DNA of 64,000 nucleotides, taken from contig NZ_CP019344.1 of the NCBI RefSeq assembly GCF_002117125.1, positions 2,074,501 through 2,138,500 of the forward strand, given 5' to 3'. The notes beneath the pieces are model-generated. The model ran no database searches. It was not told the origin of the DNA and was given only the letters and a program-made list of their open reading frames with translations. The DNA comes from Nonlabens spongiae. GTDB lineage: Bacteria > Bacteroidota > Bacteroidia > Flavobacteriales > Flavobacteriaceae. Shown one piece after another: positions 16,330-24,502 of this stretch (the stretch's first letter is position 1; every line of letters starts with the position of its first letter). Both the position numbers and the translations under genes were made by a program.

Positions 16330-16683
16330 ATGACGGATTCACAAAGAAACATAGTTGGGGAAATTCTTCTACAAATGAATAATATTCATAATGCAAGAGA
16401 TCGTGCAGAACTTGAAACTATAGGGCGGATCATTTACAATCAAGCTTTTGATGTAGAGCCTCGTACTGTAGAGAGTATAAATGGAGAAATGATTAAAGAT
16501 CAACGAGGAAAGGATTTGTTACTGGGTATTTTGGACAAGGATATTAATTCTCTGGGTACAGATTCCTTTCCCACTCTGAAAGATGAAAAGTTAGCTATGC
16601 TTACATCGCTAAGACTGTTGATCAATGCTTTTGTTTTATTACCTATGGAGGATTTGCGCATAATAAAAAAGACTTTGGGCTAA
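16330..16683 (+). CDS. Small protein between mod and res, unknown
   Basis: A 117-residue, mostly helical acidic protein, with GEMIKDQRGKDLL and a hydrophobic helix LRLLINAFVLLP near the C-terminus that looks like a packing surface, not a transmembrane span. It starts 11 bases after mod, and its TAA stop touches the ATG of res, so it is made together with both. I do not recognise it. Type III systems normally need only Mod and Res, so this could be a regulator, an accessory specificity factor or an anti-restriction control protein; none of these is shown. Confidence 0.75.
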   Translation: MTDSQRNIVGEILLQMNNIHNARDRAELETIGRIIYNQAFDVEPRTVESINGEMIKDQRGKDLLLGILDKDINSLGTDSFPTLKDEKLAMLTSLRLLINAFVLLPMEDLRIIKKTLG

Positions 16684-19365
16684 ATGGAATTAAAGCCTTA
16701 TCAACATAAAGTTATTAAAGACCTTGAGTCATTCTTGCAGATATTGCAGGAAAAACAGAATCCTGCTCAAGCCTATAAGCAGTATTGGGAAAGCCGTGTA
16801 GGACCTTATACTCCACAAATAGATGGTTCTTTTACAGGTATGACCCCTTATAAGGATAATATACCTAATGCTACTCACATAGCTATCAAAGTGCCCACGG
16901 CTGGTGGTAAGACCTTTATTGCCTGTAATGCCCTACACAGTATTAACAAGCACTTCAACCAAGGGAATCCTAAAGCTGTGGTTTGGCTGGTGCCGTGGTC
17001 TAATTTACTTCAACAGACCTTTAATAATCTGTCCGAGGCCTCTCACCCTTATCGGGAAAAGCTCAACACTTTATTCAATGGACGTGTTGAAGTATATGAA
17101 AAAGAGGGCTTGTTGCAGGGTGCCAATTTCACCCCATCATCTGTTACCGAGCAGCTCAATATTTTTGTGTTCAACTTCAGTAGTCTTAGGATTAACAGCC
17201 GTAAAAAGGATGATAGAAAAATTTATAAGGAGTGTGGATATTTAGAGAGCTTTCGCGAAAGCGTAATAGATAAAGACCTTGTGCTACCAGATACAGATGA
17301 GACAGCGTTAATTAATGTAATACGAAGCCTGAATCCCGTGGTCATTGTGGACGAAAGCCATAATGCCGAGAGTGACCTGAGTGTGGAAATGCTCAACAAC
17401 CTCAACCCATCATTGGTTCTGGATCTCACAGCAACTCCTAAGTCCAATAGCAACATCATCAGCTTTGTCAATGCCATGGAACTCAAGAAGGAGAACATGG
17501 TCAAACTGCCTGTAGTAGTATACAATCACAATAAAAAGGAAGAAGTCATAAGTAGTGCCCTGCACCTGAGAAGGCAGCTGGAACTTCATGCAGAGAAAGA
17601 AGAAGAGGTAACAGGTAAATACATCAGACCTATAATTTTATTTCAGGCTCAGAGCAACATAAAGGGGAAGAACAATACTACCTTTCAAAATATAAAGGAC
17701 AAGCTGGTCAAGCTCAAAATACCAGAAGAACAGATTCGTATAAAAGTAAGTGGCATCGACGAGCTGAAAGATGAGGACTTGATGTCTAGGGATTGTCCTG
17801 TTAGATATATCATTACCGTAAATGCCTTAAAAGAAGGCTGGGACTGCCCCAATGCTTATATACTGGCTTCACTCGCAGATAAATCCAGTCCTGTTGAGGT
17901 GGAGCAGATTCTGGGTAGGGTATTAAGACAGCCTTATGTCACCAAGCATCAAAATCCTTTGTTGAACCTGTCCTTTGTGTTGACAGCTTCTGCCAAGTTT
18001 AATGAGACGCTGGACAATATTGTTGAAGGGTTACAAGAATCAGGTTTCTCTAGAGATGATTATTATGCCGAGGAAGCACCTCAAGAAGAATTGACCGACC
18101 AAGAAGTATTACAGCAGGATTTATTTGGTAAAGGAAAAAAAGATGATAAGCCTGTAAGTGATGATGTTTTTGAAGTAAATACTATTGACTTTGATCCAGA
18201 AGATGAAGTGAGTCTGGAGAACCTTGAGGTCCACCAACCAGAAATAGTAAATCATATAACTGGAAAAGCAGCACAAGAGAGTGAGGCATTTGACAAAGCA
18301 GTTCAAAAAACCACTATAGATGACGATACAGCGCTAATTACGCAGGTTATGGGAAAGAAACCTACCTTGTACAAGGTCATGGAAAAGTATAGAGAGACGT
18401 GGTCACGCTTGAGATTGCCACAATTCTATATAAAGCAAGAACATGATGCGGATGCACAAAGCGTGCTATTTGAAGAGGCTGCCAGCTATGAAACCTTACT
18501 CAATAAAGTAGAGCTACTGGCAGGATTTAATCTAGCCACCAAGAATGCAGATATCCAGTTTGATGAACTAAGTGCAGACATCAGGACTATTGACTTCAAT
18601 GAGGAAAAGAAAGCCGTTGAGATAGGTACAAAATTATCTCACAGAGGCAAAAGGTTTCTGTTGGATAACATACTTGCCAAACCTAAGGATAAACAGCTCA
18701 AAGATGTAACTGACATCATTGTATCAAAGCTGGGTGACATGTACCCCATTCCAGAACAGGATTTGAAGAGTTACGTTTCCCGGGTTTTTGGCTCACTCGA
18801 TAAGTCACAAATTCAAGATGTGATTACTAATGATTTCAACTATGTAAGGAATATTAAAAATCACATTAATGACCTGACTAGTGATTATACAAAAAAGCAA
18901 TTCAAACAAAAGTTAGCAAGCAAAACGATTTTCACAGATACTAAGTTTGAATTACCTGAGTCAATATGTCCAATACGAACTAGTACAAACATGGCTAAAT
19001 CTCTTTATGAGAAAGAAGGTCATATGAACAACTTTGAGCGTGATATGATTACAGATATTGCTGCACTCGATAATGTATTGTTCTGGCATAGAAATCTAGA
19101 TAGAGGTAAAGGCTTTTTCCTAAACGGATTCAGTTCTAATCACTATCCTGATTTTATCGTTTATACAAAAAGTGACCATGTTATCCTCATAGAGACCAAA
19201 GGTGACGATAGGGATAATCCTGACAGCAGGGACAAAAATCGTTTAGGCAAGGCCTGGGACAAGGAAGCAGGTGACCGGTTCAGTTACTTCATGGTCTTCC
19301 AAACCAAAGAGGTGGAGGACTGCTATACGGCTAAGAGTATCATTGAGGTGGTTAAAAATTTATAA
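16684..19365 (+). CDS. res: Type III restriction endonuclease subunit (Res)
   Basis: An 893-residue ATP-dependent nuclease. The SF2 helicase core has Walker A PTAGGKT at 71-77, Walker B DESH near 222, an LTATP motif near 250, and motif VI QILGRVLRQP near 410. The C-terminal PD-(D/E)xK nuclease shows PDFIVY near 822 and ETKGDD near 838. It forms a complex with Mod, translocates on ATP hydrolysis and cuts when two unmodified sites face each other. It starts directly at the stop of the small upstream gene. It carries a palindrome copy encoding FRES near residue 190. A dead fragment of a second res copy lies at 3283-3775. Confidence 0.93.
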   Translation: MELKPYQHKVIKDLESFLQILQEKQNPAQAYKQYWESRVGPYTPQIDGSFTGMTPYKDNIPNATHIAIKVPTAGGKTFIACNALHSINKHFNQGNPKAVVWLVPWSNLLQQTFNNLSEASHPYREKLNTLFNGRVEVYEKEGLLQGANFTPSSVTEQLNIFVFNFSSLRINSRKKDDRKIYKECGYLESFRESVIDKDLVLPDTDETALINVIRSLNPVVIVDESHNAESDLSVEMLNNLNPSLVLDLTATPKSNSNIISFVNAMELKKENMVKLPVVVYNHNKKEEVISSALHLRRQLELHAEKEEEVTGKYIRPIILFQAQSNIKGKNNTTFQNIKDKLVKLKIPEEQIRIKVSGIDELKDEDLMSRDCPVRYIITVNALKEGWDCPNAYILASLADKSSPVEVEQILGRVLRQPYVTKHQNPLLNLSFVLTASAKFNETLDNIVEGLQESGFSRDDYYAEEAPQEELTDQEVLQQDLFGKGKKDDKPVSDDVFEVNTIDFDPEDEVSLENLEVHQPEIVNHITGKAAQESEAFDKAVQKTTIDDDTALITQVMGKKPTLYKVMEKYRETWSRLRLPQFYIKQEHDADAQSVLFEEAASYETLLNKVELLAGFNLATKNADIQFDELSADIRTIDFNEEKKAVEIGTKLSHRGKRFLLDNILAKPKDKQLKDVTDIIVSKLGDMYPIPEQDLKSYVSRVFGSLDKSQIQDVITNDFNYVRNIKNHINDLTSDYTKKQFKQKLASKTIFTDTKFELPESICPIRTSTNMAKSLYEKEGHMNNFERDMITDIAALDNVLFWHRNLDRGKGFFLNGFSSNHYPDFIVYTKSDHVILIETKGDDRDNPDSRDKNRLGKAWDKEAGDRFSYFMVFQTKEVEDCYTAKSIIEVVKNL
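17249..17262. repeat. Palindrome GCTTTCGCGAAAGC, copy 3 (only one in the element)
   Basis: Perfect copy inside res, read as FRES. It is the only copy between 9.9 and 28.1 kb. Confidence 0.95.
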
Positions 19366-19368
19366 GGC

Positions 19369-20619
19369 ATGGCATTACAAAGTAATGATCTTTACGGTGA
19401 ATTTGATATGACCACTAGAGAATTGGAAGAATTAGATATATCGGAAAATTCTTCTAATACTCATTGCTATATAGTAGACAATAATGGTAAGATGTATGTC
19501 TCCTTCATTATGTCTAAAAAGAAAAGGGTAAAAACAATATGCAAAACTTTTATCCGTAAATCCCGCTCCCAGCAAAAATATGTTCTCAGCTTAGAATTTA
19601 GGAAAGAAAATTTGAAGGGTGAAAGTACAGTCAGTAAAGGTGACTCTATAATTATTCCTATTAAGGAAAATCAAGAGTTGAGTATGTTTTGGAAGCTGAT
19701 TAGTTTTTTTCAAAAATTCAATCACCTTGTAGATACTGGAGATTTTTCTGACAAATATCAAGCTATAACTGGTGAGGGCGTAAAGGAATTTTACTCTAGA
19801 TACGAGGCATCTAATAAATTAACCCAATTACTTGACTTGATTTCATCTTCCGATTTGAGTGAAGATCAGTTGAAGTCGGTGATATTTAATCAAAGAAAAA
19901 AGCATTTATATACATTTTACCTATTGTTAAAAGATTCTGACAAGAAAGGGGAGTCCATCCATCCAAGATATCGAGAGAAAAATGAGATCAAACAACAAGG
20001 CAGTGAAGCCATCTGGCATCATTTTCTGAAACGTAACAAATGGATATTAGGACTAAATACAGAACTAAGATTTATTTTTGACTTGCATAGTGAACACAAG
20101 TTAGGTGAAGAAAACTCTAGAGGTGCTGGGAGTTCCAAAACGGATTATCTGGGAACATCATATTTCACGACAATTATTGAGCTCAAGACTGAAAAAACAA
20201 AGATTTTTAAAAATTCCAAGGGTAATTCTTCAAGGGCTAATACATGGTCTTTCTCATCAGACTTTATAGAAGCCTACAGTCAAATTCTAGCTCAAAATGA
20301 TGACATTCAAAAAAATCGAAAGAAGAGGATTGAATTTTCTGACGGGACGGCTCTGAATAGAGACATTATAAAAACTTTAGACCCCAAATGTGTTCTCATT
20401 ATTGGCACAAGAAATAATGAATTTCCTCATATTGATACTCGAGAAACTAATTTCAAAACTGAAACTTTCGAGAGGATACGCAGGGATATAAAGAAAATTG
20501 ATATCATTACTTACGATGAGCTCTTTGAAAGAGCATATCATATCGTCAATCCAACGCCTCTGCCCTCTAATTGGTTTACCATACCAATTGAAGAATTTAT
20601 TGAAAAATATCTAGAATGA
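19369..20619 (+). CDS. Shedu-like nuclease (DUF4263 domain)
   Basis: 416 residues. The N-terminal ~160 residues form a beta-rich domain with no motif I know. The C-terminal half resembles DUF4263, the PD-(D/E)xK nuclease of the Shedu anti-phage system: EAIWHHFLKRNKWILG near 212-228, then KTDYLG near 257 and the catalytic IIELKTEK near 270. Downstream, CVLIIGTRN and a helix-strand end complete the fold. It begins three bases after the res stop and its own stop overlaps the next start by four bases (ATGA). Shedu normally works as a single protein (SduA); here it is coupled to a helicase and placed in an R-M operon. Confidence 0.8.
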   Translation: MALQSNDLYGEFDMTTRELEELDISENSSNTHCYIVDNNGKMYVSFIMSKKKRVKTICKTFIRKSRSQQKYVLSLEFRKENLKGESTVSKGDSIIIPIKENQELSMFWKLISFFQKFNHLVDTGDFSDKYQAITGEGVKEFYSRYEASNKLTQLLDLISSSDLSEDQLKSVIFNQRKKHLYTFYLLLKDSDKKGESIHPRYREKNEIKQQGSEAIWHHFLKRNKWILGLNTELRFIFDLHSEHKLGEENSRGAGSSKTDYLGTSYFTTIIELKTEKTKIFKNSKGNSSRANTWSFSSDFIEAYSQILAQNDDIQKNRKKRIEFSDGTALNRDIIKTLDPKCVLIIGTRNNEFPHIDTRETNFKTETFERIRRDIKKIDIITYDELFERAYHIVNPTPLPSNWFTIPIEEFIEKYLE

Positions 20620-22295
20620 TTAAGACACCAACCAAACAGCAGCAAATAATTTTTGATTTTATCGAAAAAGGAAATTCTCATGGGATGATAGATGCAGTAG
20701 CAGGTAGTGGTAAAACTTCTACTCTAATAAATGGTCTGAAACTCATAGACACTAATAATAAGGTACTTTTTTGTGCTTTTAATAAAAAAATTCAAGAAGA
20801 AATAAGTTCTAAAACAAAAGAATATGGAAATGTAGTGGTCAGAACATCATATGCTTTGGGGCTAAATATTTTGAAGTATTATAGTGCTAAATTCAACCAG
20901 AAACCAAGTGAATCTAAATATTATACATTAATAAATGAGACACTAAAGAGAAAAAAAGACAGTTGGGAATTTGAAGTGGAATCCTCGCTTACAATAAATT
21001 TTGAGAGAATAAGAAACATATATTACTCACTCAAGGAAGAAAATGAGCCTGACGTTTTTTACAAAACCTTTTTTAGCAACTTTTACTCTCTAGTTGATTT
21101 ATCTCGTTACACTTTAAGCTATGGTAGAGGGTTGCAGGCATTCAAAGAATTAATATTTAAGTACGGTATTGATGTGGATAGCCAGAATATAGATTTATTA
21201 GATGCTTATTATAATTTAATTCAAGATATTATTAAGGTCGGGATTAATTCAGCAGTAGAATCTGGAGTCTATGACTTTGCGGACATGATTTTTTTACCAT
21301 GTTATCTAAAATTAAAAGCAAGGTCACAATATGATATAGTTCTGGTTGATGAGTGTCAAGATTTATCCAATGCCCAATTCAAGATAATAAGAAAGTATCT
21401 CAAGGAAAAAGGTAGATTTTTTGCAGTAGGCGACCCATTTCAGTCCATTTACGGATTTGCGGGCGCATCTCCAAAATCCTTTCATAACATCAAAAGTGTC
21501 TTCCGACCGCAAATGTTTGAATTAACTAATTGTTTTCGATGTGCTCCTGAGATAATAGAACTAGCTAAGGATATTAGACCAGATATCCAAACTAAAAATG
21601 AATTTAAAGGTAAAGTTCAGCACATAAATTTTGATCAGATTGGAGACAATGCACGATCTGGTGATTATATCATTTCAAGGTACAATGCATACTTATTTGA
21701 TATACTCTTCAAACTTCTCGAATTGAATAAAAAATGTAAAATTCTAGGGAAATCCCGTATCTTGAAAGAGTTAAAACTTATAATCCCAGATAATAAACTA
21801 GATAATAGAAATTATTATGAAAATTTGCTTTATGAGCTGGAAAAAATTTTAGAAGCAGCAATAAAGAAATTCGGAAAAAACCCCACCTATTTAAATAAGC
21901 TTGAGAACCTCAGAGACAGTATCTCTATCATTTCTTCATGCTACATACGTTCTGAGAATCTCAATACTCTAAGGGAGTTATTCCACTATATCGATGGGTT
22001 AATGAATGGCGATGACTGTGATTCAATAATTTTATCATCAATTCATAAGTCGAAAGGTTTAGAAAGTGATCGAGTTTTCATTATTGGATATCCGGACCTT
22101 CCAGTGAAATTAGAAGGAATGCTTGATTGGCAATTATACCAAGAAGAATGTTTGAAATACGTTGCTATTACAAGAGCAAAAAAGGAACTTTTTTGTTGTA
22201 GTAAGCCCTCAAATGATACAGATAAGCAGGATATTAATAGTTTGGATGTTGGGAAATGTAGTTTAGATGATGAAATTGACAATCTACCAATATAA
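20616..22295 (+). CDS. UvrD/Rep-like SF1 helicase
   Basis: A 559-residue superfamily 1 DNA helicase. Walker A AGSGKTS is at 29-35, the adenine-binding Q motif TKQQQIIFDF is at the N-terminus, motif II DECQD near 246, motif III GDPFQSIYGF near 272, motif V HKSKGLE near 477 and motif VI VAITRAKKELF near 515. It is smaller than UvrD (about 720) because the accessory 2B-type insert is short. ATG overlaps the Shedu-like gene by four bases, so translation of the two is coupled. Helicases of this type work with nucleases in Gabija (GajB), and the same logic probably applies here. Confidence 0.88.
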   Translation: MIKTPTKQQQIIFDFIEKGNSHGMIDAVAGSGKTSTLINGLKLIDTNNKVLFCAFNKKIQEEISSKTKEYGNVVVRTSYALGLNILKYYSAKFNQKPSESKYYTLINETLKRKKDSWEFEVESSLTINFERIRNIYYSLKEENEPDVFYKTFFSNFYSLVDLSRYTLSYGRGLQAFKELIFKYGIDVDSQNIDLLDAYYNLIQDIIKVGINSAVESGVYDFADMIFLPCYLKLKARSQYDIVLVDECQDLSNAQFKIIRKYLKEKGRFFAVGDPFQSIYGFAGASPKSFHNIKSVFRPQMFELTNCFRCAPEIIELAKDIRPDIQTKNEFKGKVQHINFDQIGDNARSGDYIISRYNAYLFDILFKLLELNKKCKILGKSRILKELKLIIPDNKLDNRNYYENLLYELEKILEAAIKKFGKNPTYLNKLENLRDSISIISSCYIRSENLNTLRELFHYIDGLMNGDDCDSIILSSIHKSKGLESDRVFIIGYPDLPVKLEGMLDWQLYQEECLKYVAITRAKKELFCCSKPSNDTDKQDINSLDVGKCSLDDEIDNLPI

Positions 22296-22298
22296 ATT

Positions 22299-22322
22299 GC
22301 CCGACTTCCTAAAAAGTCGGGC
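22299..22322. terminator. Hairpin between convergent genes
   Basis: A perfect 9-bp stem GCCCGACTT/AAGTCGGGC, placed four bases after the helicase stop and six before the end of the DUF3871 gene on the other strand. Neither side has a long T run, so it may act as a transcript-end stabiliser more than a strong terminator. Confidence 0.6.
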
Positions 22323-22327
22323 ATCAT

Positions 22328-23344
22328 CTAACTTAAAAACCAACGGTAATCAGAATCACCATTGATGGCTTTTGAGACACCTTCTGCAAATGCGAAGGCA
22401 TTCTCATTCCTATCTAGGAAAGAATCAATGTAAGATGATTTATTAGCTCCTGTGAATAGGTTGTATACCTTCCACATAGATATATCTCCAGATTCATTAC
22501 GGCAAAAGCTTTCATCCTCATAATAGTCCTTTGCAATCGTGTTGAATTGACTATCCGTAAGTAGCAGATTAGGCAAACTAGCTTTTTCAGCTTTTGGTAA
22601 ATACTGATACAATTTTGATCGACCAATAAGCTGTGCAAATTGCCTATCTGAAATCACGTGTTTATTGAGGTTTGACATCAATTCTAATTGCTGGTCTGAA
22701 TTATAAGACTGTATAGTTTCAAACACCTTTGCAAACAGATCATCAGTATTGTCTGTTTTCAATTCACGTCTATAGCCGTCAGTAGATATACACAGATTGC
22801 AACAAACCATATTCTGGAAACCTATAAAGAACTTAAACTTCTCGTGAGTCTTTTTACTATAAAGGTTCTCTTGATTATAAGCTCTTACCCCACCTATGGT
22901 TAAATTGAGTTCATTACCCCCTATGGTTTCAGTTATAGATGGAATACGAGCTATCCATGCCATTCTTTCATAGTAGATGGTTCTCTGGTGATCCAACAGC
23001 TCATTGGTTGGAATATGAAGAGCATCAGGGGTTCTACCCTTTATCTGATGACTTATCCGGACCTCAGGTTGAGATAGTGATACACTTAAGGCTTCAATAG
23101 CTGCATTGATTGATGTCTCAATGAACTGATTGTGGCTTATCGTGATTTCATTATCCTTACTAAACACGGGAATGGTACAATCCTTCTTCAAATGAGAGAG
23201 ACTAACACTTTTAGTATTAGCCTCTATAAAGGGATTAGTATTTGCCTTTTCTACAGAAAGCAAGGGTTCTCGATATAGCTCTCTTTCTTTGAATTCAACT
23301 GGTTTCAACTGGAGAGGGCTTTCAGGAATGAGTAGCTTTTCCAT
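22328..23344 (-). CDS. DUF3871 family protein
   Basis: A 338-residue protein that resembles DUF3871, a family largely confined to Bacteroidota mobile elements. Visible segments are SLSHLKKDCTIPVFSKDN, LNLTIGGVRAYNQENLY and KFKFFIGFQNMVCCNLC, the last with a cysteine cluster that could bind metal or be structural. No catalytic motif is known. Its start overlaps the upstream ATPase gene by 23 bases, so the two are translated together. The context (element core, beside a RecA-like ATPase) suggests a role in element DNA maintenance. Confidence 0.75.
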   Translation of the reverse strand: MEKLLIPESPLQLKPVEFKERELYREPLLSVEKANTNPFIEANTKSVSLSHLKKDCTIPVFSKDNEITISHNQFIETSINAAIEALSVSLSQPEVRISHQIKGRTPDALHIPTNELLDHQRTIYYERMAWIARIPSITETIGGNELNLTIGGVRAYNQENLYSKKTHEKFKFFIGFQNMVCCNLCISTDGYRRELKTDNTDDLFAKVFETIQSYNSDQQLELMSNLNKHVISDRQFAQLIGRSKLYQYLPKAEKASLPNLLLTDSQFNTIAKDYYEDESFCRNESGDISMWKVYNLFTGANKSSYIDSFLDRNENAFAFAEGVSKAINGDSDYRWFLS

Positions 23345-24185
23345 TTTGCATGATATTTTTAGGATTACTTAAATTCTTTACTGCTTCAATATTGGACTTT
23401 TGTGCATTGAAGTCTTGCTTTAGCTCTGGAATGTTATAGTGCCTTTGGTATAAGTTTCTAAGCGCCTCAAGATCTTGGCAATCTCTTATCTGGGCTCGGA
23501 CATCTTCAATAGTCTGACCATTGTTGCACCACTCCAAAATCTTCCTACCCGTGGCTGCATTTATCATAAATTCAGGCTTATCGGTAAATAAGTTAGTTCG
23601 ATCCTTACTAGCTTTAGCATAGTGCTTACTGTCAATGTCAAAAACTAAAGTGAACTCATAGTCTACTCCATCCCGTTGTACTGCTTTAAGCCCTACCTTT
23701 TCAGGCACATACTTACCATCTTTCTGATTTAGAACATAGTCCTGTTTAGTCCTCATGGTAGCTATTATGTGGGCATTACTTTGAAGAATTTTATCCACAA
23801 AAGCTTTCTGTCGAGGAGTCACTTTAGCCCAATTAGCAAAAGAGTTCCCAGGTAGCTTTGAATGAAAATCCAAAAGCTCATCCCAAACTTGTGAGATCGA
23901 ATCTAGAATTATAACAGCCATGTTTGCTTTCAGGCACACATCTATAGCTTCAACATATTTCTCTGGAGTGAATGGAGGTACAAGTGAAAGTACATTGTAA
24001 GAACCTAAATGTGCATATAGATCTGCACTACCATTTTCAGTATCAATAATTGCCACACTAGAGAGATCTCCATTTGTCAATCCTTTGGCCAATAATAAGC
24101 TGGAATAGGTTTTACCGCTTCCAGCACTTCCTTGCAGAGCCATTTTAATTTTGGCTCTTTTTCTTTCTGATTGTCTTAATTGCAT
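23322..24185 (-). CDS. RecA-like AAA ATPase of the element
   Basis: A 287-residue P-loop ATPase of the phage/element AAA_24-like type. Walker A GSAGSGKT is at residues 19-26 and Walker B MAVIILDS near 90, followed by a helical arm with FANWAKVTPRQKAF and a sensor-like IIATMRTKQDY strand. Such proteins are found with phage recombination or single-strand-binding functions. It precedes DUF3871 with a 23-base overlap. A terminator-like hairpin separates it from the integrase gene, so it needs its own promoter in 24186-24230. Confidence 0.8.
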   Translation of the reverse strand: MQLRQSERKRAKIKMALQGSAGSGKTYSSLLLAKGLTNGDLSSVAIIDTENGSADLYAHLGSYNVLSLVPPFTPEKYVEAIDVCLKANMAVIILDSISQVWDELLDFHSKLPGNSFANWAKVTPRQKAFVDKILQSNAHIIATMRTKQDYVLNQKDGKYVPEKVGLKAVQRDGVDYEFTLVFDIDSKHYAKASKDRTNLFTDKPEFMINAATGRKILEWCNNGQTIEDVRAQIRDCQDLEALRNLYQRHYNIPELKQDFNAQKSNIEAVKNLSNPKNIMQNGKATHS

Positions 24186-24230
24186 TGTTTAAAAAATTAA
24201 AGGTTAATATAAATTCAGATTAAAATGAAA

Positions 24231-24262
24231 AAGCGCTCAAAACAGAGGTGTCTTGAACGCTT
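24231..24262 (-). terminator. Terminator downstream of the integrase gene
   Basis: On the minus strand, AAGCGTTCAA pairs with TTGAGCGCTT (one G-T pair), followed by TTTTTCATTTT. It separates the integrase transcript from the ATPase gene. Confidence 0.7.
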
Positions 24263-24322
24263 CAAAAAGATTTTTTCTCAAAAAGGCTATTAGCTTTTTT
24301 TCGTGATAAAGTGCTGAAATAC

Positions 24323-24353
24323 TTGACTTTGTCATAAAAATTTAGTAGCTTTG
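24323..24353 (+). promoter_or_regulatory. Possible promoter pointing at the integrase 3' end
   Basis: TTG at 24323, 20 bases, TAGCTTTG at 24346-24353. A transcript from here would run through about 130 gene-free bases into the reverse strand of the integrase gene, so it might make a small or antisense RNA. Confidence 0.35.
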
Positions 24354-24467
24354 TGCATCAAAACATTGATACAAAACCAACCACTGAAGTAGTCCTCATC
24401 CAAAGATCTTGCGTTGTTAAATTCCTTTGAATTTTGAAAGGGAGGTGTATTTATAAAGAGGAGGGAG

Positions 24468-24502
24468 AACTTTTGTAAGAGTAACCGAATTTTACAAAAG
24501 TT
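24468..24502. repeat. Perfect 11-bp inverted repeat at the integrase stop codon
   Basis: AACTTTTGTAA at 24468-24478 and its exact inverse at 24492-24502, which contains the integrase stop codon. It can fold on either strand's RNA. Confidence 0.7.

Noticed and set aside
14726..19365. Reading mod/res as a BREX or DISARM core
   Set aside because: There is no PglZ, BrxC or DrmA/B-like gene. Motif order and the PD-(D/E)xK end of Res fit plain type III restriction.
19369..22295. Calling the nuclease/helicase pair Gabija
   Set aside because: The nuclease has no Walker ATPase or TOPRIM motifs, which define GajA. Only the helicase resembles GajB.
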